Shown here: piece by piece, positions 10,401 through 23,700 of the stretch
Numbering within the stretch: position 1 is the stretch's first letter
Layout of the letters: each line of letters begins with the position of its first letter
Source of the DNA: Neoarius graeffei
Lineage: Eukaryota > Chordata > Actinopteri > Siluriformes > Ariidae
Assembly: GCF_027579695.1 (NCBI RefSeq)
Contig: NC_083574.1
Coordinates: 46,926,559 to 46,990,558 of the forward strand
Direction: 5' to 3'
DNA length: 64,000 nt
The notes under the pieces: model-generated
What the model saw: only the letters and a program-made list of their open reading frames with translations
Database searches by the model: none
Told to the model about the DNA's origin: nothing
Position numbers and translations under genes: made by a program

Positions 10401-13400
10401 CTGCTGAATGCTACAAAATAGAAATTCAAGTGTACACTATTTCTTTCCTATTTTTAGAGACTTTCAATAAAGCAGTGATGGATTCGAGTAAATTATACCT
10501 GATTGAGCAGAACTCTCAACATCACAGAGTGCTCTCAGAAAGTAAGGGGGAAAACTGTCCTTTCCTGCCTCCTGAACTATTCCAGAAGCTACAAGTCATG
10601 GAGTCACAAGACAACAAAAAGTGAGTAACTCATTGCCTCATAACCGTTCCACAAAACAATCGTTGCAGTGCAGAGTCCAAAAACTTTCCAAAAAGAATCC
10701 AAAAACTTTCATCTTCTCATGGGTTATCAGGTTAAACAAGACCATTACTTATTGATCTCAAATTTGTGTCTAATCATAGAAGAATTATTGATTCCCCCAA
10801 CTAAGTATTGTACATTCATTCTCAGGGGTCAATACAAGCACATTTATATAATCTTATATATTGATAAAACATTCAAATATGTCGAGCTTGTTTGTGTAGA
10901 GTAGATGTGCTCAGTGCCGAATGATTTCATAATCACATCAATCAAATGGGGCGGCACGGTGGTGTAGTGGTTAGCGCTGTCGCCTCACAGCAAGAAGGTC
11001 CGGGTTCGAGCCCCGGGGCCGGCGAGGGCCTTTCTGTGTGGAGTTTGCATGTTCTCCCTGTGTCCGCGTGGGTTTCCTCCGGGTGCTCCGGTTTCCCCCA
11101 CAGTCCAAAGACATGCAGGTTAGGTTAACTCAGACCTGGGCATTTTACGGCCCGCAGGCCGCATCCGGCCCTTTGATTCATTCTGACCGGCCCGCGTAAG
11201 GTTAATGAGAAATTACAAAATAAACGTATTTTCTAATTTTACCTCATGCATGGATTGAATGTGCATTGCTTTTATTTTGAAGTTGTGTTCAACAAAAACG
11301 CAATGCGCGCGACATGAAAATGACATGAAATCCCACGAAACCTAATCGCGCGATAACTACTTCCATAATTTGTCCAGACGAACCACAAACTTGTACGTCA
11401 TCCTTCAAACGGTCCAGCCAATCACATAGTGTGACGTCACCAGCAGGCGCCGGAGCCGATCTCCGGCGAAAAGCACCAAATGAGGTGATTCGACTACAAA
11501 TGTGGGCATCATTATTATAATATGATGTATCTTGCTTGATATTTGGAGTAGAAAGACAATATTGTGATGTCTTTATTGTGTTTTGGGGTGAATGTGACTG
11601 AAAAAAAATGGTACAAACGTTCACATTTTGTTAACCATTGTTTTGGGAAATTTGATTGAATAAATGACATTTTTTTTGTAAGGCAACCTCATTTTTTCCA
11701 GATTATTACCAGTCTTAGCAGCTTGTAAGAACAATGTTATTTATTGTTTTATATAAAGAAATATAATTAATATTATGCAGAATTTAGTTCAGCCTTTTGG
11801 TCCGGCCCTCCACAAAATTTTCTGTTTCTCATGTGGCCCCATGGAAAAAATAATTGCCCACCCCTGGGTTAACTGGTGACTCTAAATTGACCGTAGGTGT
11901 GAATGTGAGTGTGAATGGTTGTCTGTGTCTATGTGTCAGCCCTGTGATGACCTGGCGACTTGTCCAGGGTGTACCCCGCCTTTCGCCGTAGTCAGCTGGG
12001 ATAGGCTCCAGCTCGCCTGCGACCCTGTAGAACAGGATAAAGCGGCTACAGATAATGAGATGAGACATCAATCAAATCAAAGTCCTTCCCACGCCATGTG
12101 GCGCATAGGGCGGCGCCGATCTCTGTTTCTGTAGCCCTCAGCCTCTCGCCTATTACATAGCTAGGGTTACAGTGGGGGGCTAGTCCTCTGGTAACCACGA
12201 GAGTTTGACTCCCCACTCACATCTGTATTGCAGCGTGCATGGTCTTTGGTATGACCCGACCATGAGTAGAACTCCCGATCGAGAGGCGGACACGCTAACC
12301 ACTAGGCCACTAGCCGCTATTCATAATCACATAATTCATAATAAAATCTCTTGAGAATCTTTCACAGGCTTCTGTTACCAGTTACTGCCCATGATTATTT
12401 GACTCCACATACATGAAGGTCTGAATTTTGTCATGAATTGATTTAACTGTTAATACCGCGGTATAGACAGAGACCCGTCCATACCTGTCCAACCAACTCC
12501 TGTGGTTGGACTATAATAATAATAATAATAATAATTTAATAGCGTATACTTGGAGTCTCATCTCATCTCATTATCTCTAGCCGCTTTATCCTTCTACAGG
12601 GTCGCAGGCAAGCTGGAGCCTATCCCAGCTGACTACGGGCGAAAGGCGGGGTACACCCTGGACAAGTCGCCAGGTCATCACAGGGCTGACACACAGACAC
12701 AGACAACCATTCACACTCACATTCACACCTACGGTCAATTTAGAGTCACCAGTTAACCTAACCTGCATGTCTTTGGACTGTGGGGGAAACCGGAGCACCC
12801 GGAGGAAACCCACGCGGACACGGGGAGAACATGCAAACTCCACACAGAAAGGCCCTCGCCGACCCCGGGGCTCGAACCCAGGACCTTCTTGCTGTGAGGC
12901 GACAGCGCTAACCACTACACCACCGTGCCGCCGTATACTTGGAGTGATATGTATATATTGTGTACAGATTATCTCAGAGATAGACATAAATTAGTCAGCT
13001 TGTGGTCATTGTTGTTTGAAATGTGTTACAAGAATCAAAATTGAATTAAGTGTTTATTTTGAAAAAAAGAATAACACGAGGTAAAACATTAAATAATGTG
13101 CTGTTGTATTGTTTTTAGTGCAATACAGGTCAAAGATTATTCACAAATCATTGTTTTCCGTTTTAATTTCAATTTCTACATACCGTCCCAACATTTTTGA
13201 TTTTGCGTTGTTTAAAATATTTGGATAGAATGCCTATTTTTTTTTTTGTAGTACTTATGAACGGTTTCTTTATTTTGTCCCCTTTGTCATCTGTCCAAGA
13301 ATCATTCAAAATCCCATCTGTTGCACAATATCTATGCATTTACGTGTGTGCTGTCTGTTATTGTATGTGCATGGACCTTGAATAAAGGATATAAAAATTC

Positions 13401-14667
13401 CTGTCTCTGAGAACTATGATATGGACATGTTCCACTATCAGTTTGACCCCTTTCAGTCTTTGTTTAGCTATTTTTATTTTTTGACTCATAACACTGCACA
13501 TATCTGTAATGGGGATATTTACTCTGGATATTGACATGTGAAATTGATTTGTCATGGCTATCAGATTTGTGATAGAGGATGGATCCTTGCAGCATGCGTG
13601 TTAAGAAAGTGTTGCTTGATATATTTCCAAATGTCATCAAAAATCAGCCCCTACTTTTCCCATATGGTATTAGCAATTCCCAAAAGGGGAAATAGTGTGT
13701 AACACCTTCCTGAGTTGGGGCAGTGAGGATCTGGAACAGGCACAACAGTTCAAGGTGCGCTTTATTTTAATGTTCACTTTTCAGTGAGACTTAAGGCCTC
13801 TGCATGCTCTTGCGACAAGGCTTTCGCAGATAGCTTTTCGCAGACAGTTGTAATTTATTGTTGAGCGGGGGAATAGGCGTGCGCGATGTTATTCACCGGC
13901 ACAACGCAAGGGGGCGCGAAGTCGCTAGGAGTAGTTGGTGGGTGTGGTTAGTGAAGTGTTTATCCTCCGGTTACTTATAATGACTAGAACTTTTTTTTTC
14001 ATAATGACTAGAACTGGAGTTGTATAGATGTCCGTACTTCCTCACTTCCTCAATCAACCGCTCTTCATGCTGCTCCATCTTCGCTCGTGTTTTTAAAAAT
14101 GCCGGTCGTGAAAACAAAACAAACCGGGAAAGTAGGGAAGCGGAAGTGCGTGTACAGCGGGTAGAGTGGACCAATCAGAGCCCTCTTGTCTGCGGCGCTG
14201 TCTGCGAGGCTTCTGCGGTGGTCACAATTTTTGGGAGGTGCGCGCAGAGCATCTGCGAAGGTGGGGGGGCTACGCAGACACTGTCTGCGACACCGTCTGC
14301 GAGGACTGGGTTGTCAGCATAAATTGCCCTTTAGGCCCTGTCCACACGGCAACGGATTCAAGTGAATCCGATAAAATTGTTTATCGTTTTGGCCTGGCGT
14401 CCACACGGCACCGGCGTTTTGGGCGCCCCAAAACGAAATCTTTTGAGAACGGGTTCCAGAGTGGAAAGATCTGGCAACGGCGCCGTTGTGAAGTCGTCTG
14501 GATGAGTAGAACGGATTTGTTTATGATGACATCACAACCACATGTGCTTCACGCCGGGTAGAAGTGTAACGAACTCAATGCGAGTTGTCAACAAATCCTA
14601 TAACTTGGTTCATGAAACACGCTTACAAAATATTTTCACTGTGAGTATTTATTGTGTAATGGTGCAA

Positions 14668-14705
<38 letters not shown>

Positions 14706-17700
14706 AGGGCAGAGTCAATCCCGCCAGCAAAAATAGGGAAAAAAAAGGAGCGATCTCACCTCTTCAGATGTTGGTTTAAGTCCTACAATACATTCCTCAA
14801 AAAGGGCGTAGAAGAACAAATTAATCCATCAACGTGTAGCATTCAATTTATTCCGGACCATTAAAGACGCCGCCTTCCGCGTAGAATCATACGTCATCCT
14901 CGCCACCATATTGGATGGGTCAAAGCGGAGAATAAAGATGCCTCATTCATGTGCTGCGTTTAACTGTACCAACAGGTTTGCCATTCAAACGAGATCACAT
15001 GGGATTACCTTTCACAGGTGAGACTGGAAAAATACTTTTCATTGTATTTGGTCATTATAATGTAATTTTACGAACAGATTTTTCTGACTTTGTGGCTAAT
15101 ATGAAGTCTCGCGTATAATAGTTTATGCGCATGCGTCCTTACTACTTCTATTGTTCTGGTGTCTCCGAAGGGACCGTCTTACAGCGCCCCTAGAGGTGTG
15201 GCATGTGTATTGCATCGTTTTCAGCAAGCGTTGCGTTGCCATATGTACCTGATATTTTACTGATCCGTTGCCCATGTGGACATATTTTTTTAATAACATC
15301 TCGTTGCCGTTGTCGTGTGGATGTAGCCTAACACGTATGCATGCACGTGCACACATTGGGGAACACAGCTCACTCTCATGTGACTGGCCATCTGCAAGAC
15401 ACACGTTAATAGACAGCCAGTAATTAGACATAGGTGTAACTCATCACGTTACCTGCTGGTTCAACCTGACTCTCGCTATTCACAGCCGACACTCGACCAC
15501 ACCCCCACTGCCACAGACCCTCACCACCCGACTCAGGCTGGGGAGGCGTCTTTCCTACAGCTGACTGTAGGCCAGATGCCTGTGCTCTCTGGAATGGTGA
15601 AAGGTGGTCTCCACAGGAGAGCGGGGTGAATTGGGCCGCATCTTTTGGACTTACCTCTGGTCCCAATTCCGCCGTCTTGGGAACTACTGTTGCCAGAGCC
15701 ACAGGAACCTCCTCTCTCCAGGGTTTCTGAGGTGGTAAATTTGACATGCATCGCCCCTATCTGTGCACCTGACCTCATATTCGACTTCCCTTATTTGCCT
15801 TGTGACCTCAAAGGGTCTTTGCCACTTGGCGAGTAATTTGAAGCTTGATGTGGGCAGTAAAATGAGCACTTTTCTCCTGGTGCAAATTCCCTTGGCTTTG
15901 TCCTTTTGTTGTACAGGCGGGCTTGATGTTCTTGAGCCTGTAGCAAATTCTCTTGGGTTATGTGACTCTGTGCGTAGAGTTTTGCTCTCAGGTCAAGAAA
16001 GTACTGAATTTCGTTTTTGCTTCGTGAAGATCCCTTCCCCCAATTTTCTCTAACGGCATCCAAGGCGCCATGGAGCTTGTGCTCGTATAACAATTCAAAT
16101 GGGGGATACTCAGTGGAGGCTTGTGAGACCTCGCGCACTGTGAATAACAGAGGATCTATCCACTTATCCCAGTTTCTATTGTCCCCGTGAATTAACTTGG
16201 CATCTTCAATCCCACAAACATCTTTTAAGTATTGTGAGAAGGAATGGCAACAGTGGTAAATGCTTTACTGTCCTAACTTTTTGAAATGTGTTGCAAGAAT
16301 CAAAATTGAAATTTTTTATTTTGAAAAAGAGTAATATTCATGGGGCGGCACGGTGGTGTAGTGGTTAGCACTGTCACCTCACAGCAAGAAGGTCCGGGTT
16401 CGGGCCCAGCGGCCGACGAGGGCCTTTCTGTGTGGAGTTTGCATGTTCTCCCCCTGTCTGCATGGGTTTCCTCTGGGTGCTCCAGTTTCCCCCACAGTCC
16501 AAAGACATGCAGGTTAGGTTAACTGGTGACTCCAAATTGACTGTAGCTGTGAATGTGAGTGTGAATGGTTGTCTGTGTCTATTGCCGCTTTTCCACTACA
16601 AATGCGGCTGAGTCGGGCTGAGCCGTGCCGTGCTGAGTCGGGCTGAGCGGGGCTGTTGGAGTTGCATTTCGACTACAACCGCGCTGAACCGTGCTGGCTG
16701 GAAGTGGGTGGACACTTTGGGTGGAGTTAGCGAAAGTGGGTGGACGTCACATGATGTCGTTAAGCAGCGCAAACAGTGACATCAGTGATCTTTTAAGCGG
16801 TAGTCTCACGACCCGAATAGTAAACAATAAACATGGAGGACATGGAGTCGTTAGTGTTGCTGGTCTTGGTTCTGTGGCTTGTTGTCACCGACAACGCCAA
16901 CAGATACTGGCAAGAGCATATAGATGAGGCGAGGCGCATAAGGCTTCAGAAATTCTCGTAATTCGTAATTCTTCTTCTTCCGGGTTTACGGTGTTTACAG
17001 ATCCCAGCGTGCTCGCGGGGCGTGTGTGGGCATGTGAGGACACTCCTCCTCACCAATCAGTGCACAGGGGAGTGTCTGCTCACGCCCCCAGCCTCACTCG
17101 GCTCGCTTTGGCTCGCTTCAGCCCCACTCCAAAACGGTGCGAGTTTTAGGGGCTAAGCAGGGCTGAAGCGAGCTGAGTCGTGCTGGTTTTTGGTAGTCGA
17201 AACGCGAGCCGTGTCGGGCTGAAGTGAGCTGAAGCAAGCTGAAGTGAGCTGAAAAAGGGTAGTGGAAAAGGGCCATATGTATCAGCCCTGCGATGACCTG
17301 GCGACTTGTCCAGGGTGTACCCCGCCTTTCACCCGTAGTCAGCTGGGATAGGCTCCAGCTTGCTTGCAACCCTGTAGAACAGGATAAAGCGGCTACGGAT
17401 AATGGATGGATGGATAAAATTAATGCGGTAAAACTTCAAACAGTGTGCTGTTGTATTGTTTTTAGTGCCATACAGGTCAAAGATAATTTACAAATCATTT
17501 TCAGTTTTAATTTCAATATACTGTCCCAACCTTTTCTGGTTTTGTTTGAAGAGAACTTGGTTTTCTGTGTTAAGTATGAAAATATAAAGTCTGAGATCTA
17601 GTTTCTGTCTGTGTGGAGTTTCACATGTTCTCCCAGGGTCCGGGTTTCCTCTGGGTTCTTCGGTTCCCTACTTCCCAAAAACATGCTCCTAGGTGTGAAT

Positions 17701-20700
17701 GTGTATGCATGGTGCCCTGTGATAGACTGGCTTCCCATTCAGTCTGTGTCCTGCCTCATGCCAGGTATTCCATGGCCAGGATAAAGTAGTTATTGAAGCT
17801 TGAAAGAATGAATAAGAAGTGCATGCCTATTATTATAAAAATTGAGGGAATAATGCATGGGCACAAGAGAAGACATGTTATCCTCTTTTCTCTCGCTTTA
17901 GTGAAAGAACAAATAAGAGAACATTCTGCTGTGGTAATACTCATTTTTATTCATTATGCCTTATTCACTATCTAATTTTAATCTCAGAATCCAATTTTGT
18001 GTTTCAGAGAATTAACACCTATTGAGGAGGCTTCATGTCTGAACCAGAAACTAAAGGCTAATTATGAGGCACGTCTGGCACGACTTGCCCCCAGTCAGGC
18101 CACACAGAAAACATCACTGGTAAATACATCTTCTCAAGCCATTCGTGTTCCAGTCTCCCTATTGATCTCATTTGGAGGTGTCTAATTAATTCCACACTTC
18201 CATTCACATTCATTCATATGTCCTCACCCCAATTTCCCACCAGTAGAGTATGTTCAGCTGCCTAACCTAAAAGACTTATGCTATAAGCCTTTTATATATT
18301 TTAAGTATGTCACAATCCCTCCCCACCACCCTTTTTTTTTGAATAAGCTCCTAGTTTAAGTCCAACATGGACTGTTCTCAAAGTGGAGGGATTTGAGGGG
18401 AGGGATTGAGTGGATTGCATTGAGTTCGTTTTCGAACTCAGATTATACACTCACCGGCCACTTTATTAGGAACATCCATACACCTGCTATTTTATGCAGT
18501 TATCTAATCAGCCAATCCCTTGACAGCAACACAGTGCATAACGTCATGCAGATACAAATTAAGAGCTTCAGTTAACATTCACTTCAGACATCAGAATGGG
18601 GAAAATTGTGATCTCTGTGTGTGGCATGGGTGTTGGTGCCAGATGGACTGGTTTGAGTATTTCAGAAACTGCTGATCTCCTGGGGTTTTCACACACAACA
18701 GTCTCTAGAGTTTATACAGATTCATTCATTCATTCATTATCTGTAGCCGCTTTATCCTTCTACAGGGTCGCAGGCAAGCTGGAGCCTATCCCAGCTGACT
18801 ACGGGCGAAAGGCGGGGTACACCCTGGACAAGTCGCCAGGTCATCACAGGGCTGACACATAGACACAGACAACCATTCACACTCACATTCACACCTACGG
18901 TCAATTTAGAGTCACCAGTTAACCTAACCTGCATGTCTTTGGACTGTGGGGGAAACCGGAGCACCAGGAGGAAACCCACGCGGACACGGGGAGAACATGC
19001 AAACTCCGCACAGAAAGGCCCTCGCCGGCCCCGGGGCTCGAACCCAGGACCTTCTTGCTGTGAGGCGACAGCGCTAACCACTACACCACCGTGCCGCCCC
19101 TTTATACAGATTGGTGCAAAAAAAAAAAAAAAACATTGAATGAGTGACAGATCTCATCTCATTATCTGTAGCCGCTTTATCCTGTTCTACAGGGTCGCAG
19201 GCAGGCTGGAGCCTATCCCAGCTGACTACGGGCGAAAGGCGGGGTACACCCTGGACAAGTCGCCAGGTCATCACAGGGCTGACACATAGACACAGACAAC
19301 CATTCACACTCACATTCACACCTACGGTCAATTTAGAGTCACCAGTTAACCTAACCTGCATGTCTTTGGACTGTGGGGGAAACCGGAGCACCCGGAGGAA
19401 ACCCACGCGGACACGGGGAGAACATGCAAACTCCACACAGAAAGGCCCTCGCCAGCCACGGGGCTCGAACCCGGACCTTCTTGCTGTGAGGCAACAGCGT
19501 TAACCACTACACCACCGTGCCGCCCAGTGACAGTTCTGTGGATGGAAACATCTGATTGATAAGAGAGGTCAAAGGAAAATGGCCAGATTGGTTTGAGGTG
19601 CCAGAAATGATATAGCAACTCTTTCCAACCGTGGTGAGCAGAAAAGCATCTCAGCATGCAACAGCAGAACACCATACTGGGTTCCAGTCTTGCAGTAAAG
19701 CACAGGAATCTTAGAATCAACAAGTTCCTATTAAAGTGGCCGGTGAGTGTATGTTGCGATGTCATAGAGGACATTTTAGGGTTTTTTTTTTTTTTTTTTT
19801 TGGGGGGGGGACACTCCAGTAGGAGGAAATTCAGTATAATATCAAGTGACTTTATTCCAGTTCATTAATATTTTAAAACTCTCTAACTCTTTTAGCCCTA
19901 TAAGCATGAATTCAAATATGTTCAGATAATGCTGACAACAGTGATGTGTAGACATGTATCAAGGTGGGCTTGAGTTTTGAAAAGGTAAAAGTTATTCATG
20001 TTTAATTAAATTACAACTGCATGTTGTGCCGTATGTATACATCACTGTAGATTTGTTTTTGTTGTTCTACTCAGACTGCAGTCTTCACAGTCTGAGCTAT
20101 TCCGATTATGTCAATGCATAGTGGTGGTTTTAGCTTGGATGGCACCCTGGGGGTGACAGAGTTTACCCTGCATTGGTACTGTAGGAAGTTAGAGGCGCAC
20201 AATTTAAGATTCCCCCACTCCAGCTACCTCGGACTTATGAGTGATAGAAAACCAATCGTGCAAAAATCTCAAAATTCTGATTTTTTTTTCTTTGTGTGGG
20301 CACCCTACGCCAGCCTGGGCAGCTGCCCGTGTCATCACTGCTACTGCCGATGTGTAGAAAGTGTTATGGAAAGGCGCCATGAGAGCAGTGGTTCTCAAAG
20401 TGGGGTCTGTGATGCATAGCTATCAGGCCAGTGGGTTTTTATTTTGGTACAGGAAATCACAATCCACCATTACGTAACTTATTTATTATTGAACTCGTAT
20501 ACAGTATGTAGACACCTGACTATCACACGCTCATGTGCCCATTCCAAAATTACTGGCATTAACACGGAGTTAGTTCCCCCTTTCCTGTTATAACAGCCTC
20601 CAGTCTTCTAGAAAGGCTTTCCACTAAATTTTGGACTGTGGCTGAGGGGATTTGCTCACTTAGCCACAAGAGCATTAGTGAGGTCAGGCACTGATTGGGT

Positions 20701-23700
20701 GCAGGTCCCAAAGTTGTTCAGTGGGGTTCAGATCAGCACTTGGGCCACTTCAAGCTAGCCATAGTGGTCTGATGCATAACTGATGCATGAGTTGTGGTGG
20801 CTGCTTTCTTACTAAAACCTGAGCTAAGCAAGCTGTAAAGTAAACTATAAGTTGACACCACGCTTGAAGATAATTCAGCAGTTTGGTTCAATTTTGTGTA
20901 CCTGCTGTTAGTGAGTAGTTGACTTTTTTTCTTTTTTTTTGGATAACTAATGACAGCAGGGGTGCAGATCTGATGTAAGGATTGGGGGGGGGGACACAAA
21001 AGTGATTTTTTTTTTTTTGCCCGTGTGCAACTCATACCATGCAACCATAAATCACAACTTCGTAGAGGCTCACCACAGCATTCAAAAAGTACTGCACAGG
21101 GAATCATTTGTCTGAAAATACATTTGTTTGTACAATTTTGAATAATTTAGGGGATTTTTATTGGGGGGGCACAATTAATGTTTTTCAGAAATTGGGGGGG
21201 TCATGTCCCCCCCCGTCCCCCCCGGGATCTGCACCCATGAATGACAGTAAAGTTAGATTGTATAAACCCAGTAGTGGATTGACTAAAAATAGCTTTTATG
21301 CTATTTATGCTATATTCAGTGAGTGATAATTTTGTGAGTGGTTTTGATACTTTTGGGGGCAAGGAGGAGAGAAGATTACATTTCTTTAGCCCTTTTTACA
21401 CACACCACAATATTGGCGGAAGAGACTCGGGAGAGACTCAAGCAAGCGACATGTTCGTGTGAACAGAAATATGTTGTGAGGAGAAAGTGAGGAGAAGTAG
21501 GAACTGATTTGAAGCAGAAAGGTGCAAGAACCTTAGACGCCATAGAGGGACATGTATGAATTTGCGCTGGTCTCAGAAAGAAGAACATCAGTGTCAGAAA
21601 TGTCACACCCCTGTTCCGCCATGCCAGCTGTCCCTTTTCTACAGACGTTGATTCCTACTCTATTACTACCAATTATTCTGGGAGCCAGAACAACAGAGGG
21701 ACACCCCCCACACACACACATTCAGACATTTTATACAAAACATGAGGCGGAATAAAGGTGTTAGATTGCTGCCTTCAGTTAATTTCTTACTGTTGTAACA
21801 GCAGAGGCAGAACCAAAATTTTGCATTCAGTAAGTATGTTTAAGTTGTCTTGGCAACATATTTTATGGAGTACCAAATATTAGACGACTTGATATGCTAT
21901 TAATAAATGTATTTATTTGGCATATTTCCCACCAGACATTTTGGCTGTTGACATTTTCATCTGCTGGATGACTACACGTCGTACTAGCTAAAAGCCGGTA
22001 TATGCCTACTAACGTAAACTCTGCCCGGAATGGGATGTGCATTGCTTCCTCCCGCTGGTTAAAAAACAAAACAACAGAAATAATGTATGTGTTTATTTGC
22101 ATATAGTGCAGGTAAGTGAGATATGATCACGAGCAGTCACTTGAGATGCATGTGCAGAAACAATAAATGGCGGCACAGTGGTGTAGTGGTTAGCGCTGTC
22201 GCCTCACAGCAAGAAGGTTCTGGGTTTGGGCCCAGCGGCCGACAGGGGCCTTTCTCTGTGGAGTTTGTATGTTCTCTCCCGTGTCTGCGTGGGTTTCCTT
22301 CGGGTGCTCCGGTTTCCCCCACAGTCCAAAGACATGCAGTTAGGTTAACATGGGGCGGCCATGGCCTGAAGGTTGGACTGAAGCGCAAGGTGCTCTTTTG
22401 AGCAAGGCACCTAACCCCCAACTGCTCCACGGGCGCTGTAGCATAGCTGCCTACTGCTCTGGGTATATGTGTGTGTGCTCATTGCTCATTTGTGTGTTCA
22501 CTGCTTCAGATGGGTTAAATGTCGAGGAAACATTTCCCTGTGCTTAAGGCCCTGTCCACACGGCAACGGATTCAGGTGAATCTGATAAAATTGTTTATCG
22601 TTTTGGCCTGGTGTCCACACGGCACCGGCGTTTTGGGTGCCCCAAAACGATATTTTTTGAGAACGGGTTCCAGAGTGGAAAAATCTGGCAATGGCGCCGT
22701 TGCGAAGTCGTCTGGATGAGTAGAACGGATTTGTTTACGATGACGTCACAACCACATGACTAGAACAAGCAGCACTCTTGCGCGCATCATTCGTAACCAC
22801 AACAGCAACAATGGCGGTTCCCAGAGTAGTAGTAGTTTCAGTGCTGCAGTCGCTGCTAAGTTTATTCGCATTATTGAAGCAAAATGTACAGGTGTTATAC
22901 CAACTAGGCGAGCGGCAGAGACGCTTACACAACCACACGCGTCAGATTCTTTTAAACCTACCACGGCGTGTAACTAGACGGGCCAAAAGAAGAAGATTTT
23001 GGGTGAGACCTGGAAGACCCTTCAACAGACTGTTTTGTATGAACCACTGCATTACATTCACTTTTGTATACAGCTTTTCTTTTAAATAAACAAGTAACTG
23101 AACCATTTCTTGAATTTCTTTTTTTTATTGGATAAGACTGCTTTTCAAAATGTTCACACACAATATAAAAAGTTATATAAATTATATAAAAATGCTTTTC
23201 AAAATGTTCACACACAATAAGAAAATTAAGTTATATAAAACTATGCACACTAATAAAACTAATTTGTACACACAGAAGGCACGATTTCCTCGCGTAGTCG
23301 CAGCCATCTTCTTCTTGTTGTTGTGTGCTTGTTCCTGTGAGTGCTTCACACCGGGTAGAAGAAGGGGTTTATGCGCATGCGTCCTACTTCTTCTATTGTT
23401 CTGGTGTCTCTGATGGGACCGTCTTACAGCGCACGTAGAGGTGTGGCATGTGTATTGCATCGTTTTCAGCAAGCGTTGCGTTGCCATATGTACCTGATAT
23501 TTTACTGATCCGTTGCCCATGTGGACGCGATATTTTTTTTACCCGCTAAAAAAAAAAATCTCGTTGCCGTTGTTGTGTGGATGTAGCCTAAGTGTACATG
23601 CGATAAATAAAGGCTTTGTTCTTTTTCTTAAATGTGAACAGCTGTCCTGATCACCGTGTGAACAGGACCTACAATATTTTTTTTTGGCAGAAGCACATAT

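Larger units (their letters stand above)
10939..12319 (-). mobile_element. tRNA-derived SINE split by a nested SINE and hAT element
   Basis: The outer element is a - strand SINE whose body is at 12078-12319 and whose tail is at the left. A box TGGCCTAGTGGTTAGCGTG is near 12311-12293. A degenerate B box sits at GATCGGGAGTTCTAC. Its target duplication TTCATAATCACAT is at 10926-10938 and 12320-12332. A second, better-preserved copy is at 41179-41469. A Mermaid-like SINE (10948-12064) has inserted into its tail. Confidence 0.75.
14334..15328. mobile_element. PIF/Harbinger-like element carrying a THAP exon
   Basis: The inverted ends GGCCCTGTCCACACGGCAAC and CCGTTGTCGTGTGGATGTAG-CC are shared with 22548-23588. 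Terminal regions are alike, but the interior differs: this copy holds a (GA)n run (14671-14703) and the first exon of a THAP-domain gene. The flanks are TTA and TAA, consistent with a TWA target preference. Confidence 0.7.
16200..17560. mobile_element. Old Tc1-like element fragment hosting a SINE and a MITE
   Basis: Left piece GTGAGAAGGAATGGCAACAG to GAGTAATATTCAT (16215-16340). Right piece AAAATTAATGCGGTAAAACT to CTGTCCCAACCTTTTCTGG (17415-17550). The two match adjoining parts of 45742-47355. A SINE (16340-17412) separates them. Confidence 0.6.
18446..19755. mobile_element. Tc1/mariner-type element, internally deleted, hosting two SINEs
   Basis: Inverted ends ACACTCACCGGCCACTTTAT and AAGTGGCCGGTGAGTGTAT. 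The interior keeps transposase-like stretches in decayed form: GGTGCCAGATGGACTGGTTT and CTGGGGTTTTCACACACAAC (helix-turn-helix part), and GAGGTCAAAGGAAAATGGCC. This is the very common fish repeat with CACTCACCGGCC ends. SINEs at 18723-19100 and 19151-19525 interrupt it. Confidence 0.75.

Noticed and set aside
12586-12987. Long open frames such as 12586-12987, 18752-19081, 19074-19436, 26544-26912 and 52496-52855
   Set aside because: They are antisense or sense readings through the same SINE family. The repeated peptide ([20 protein letters not shown]) is the SINE body translated, not a protein family.
20733-21107. 124-codon - strand ORF
   Set aside because: It spans the edge of a hAT MITE and homopolymer runs (KKKKKS). 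No family resemblance.
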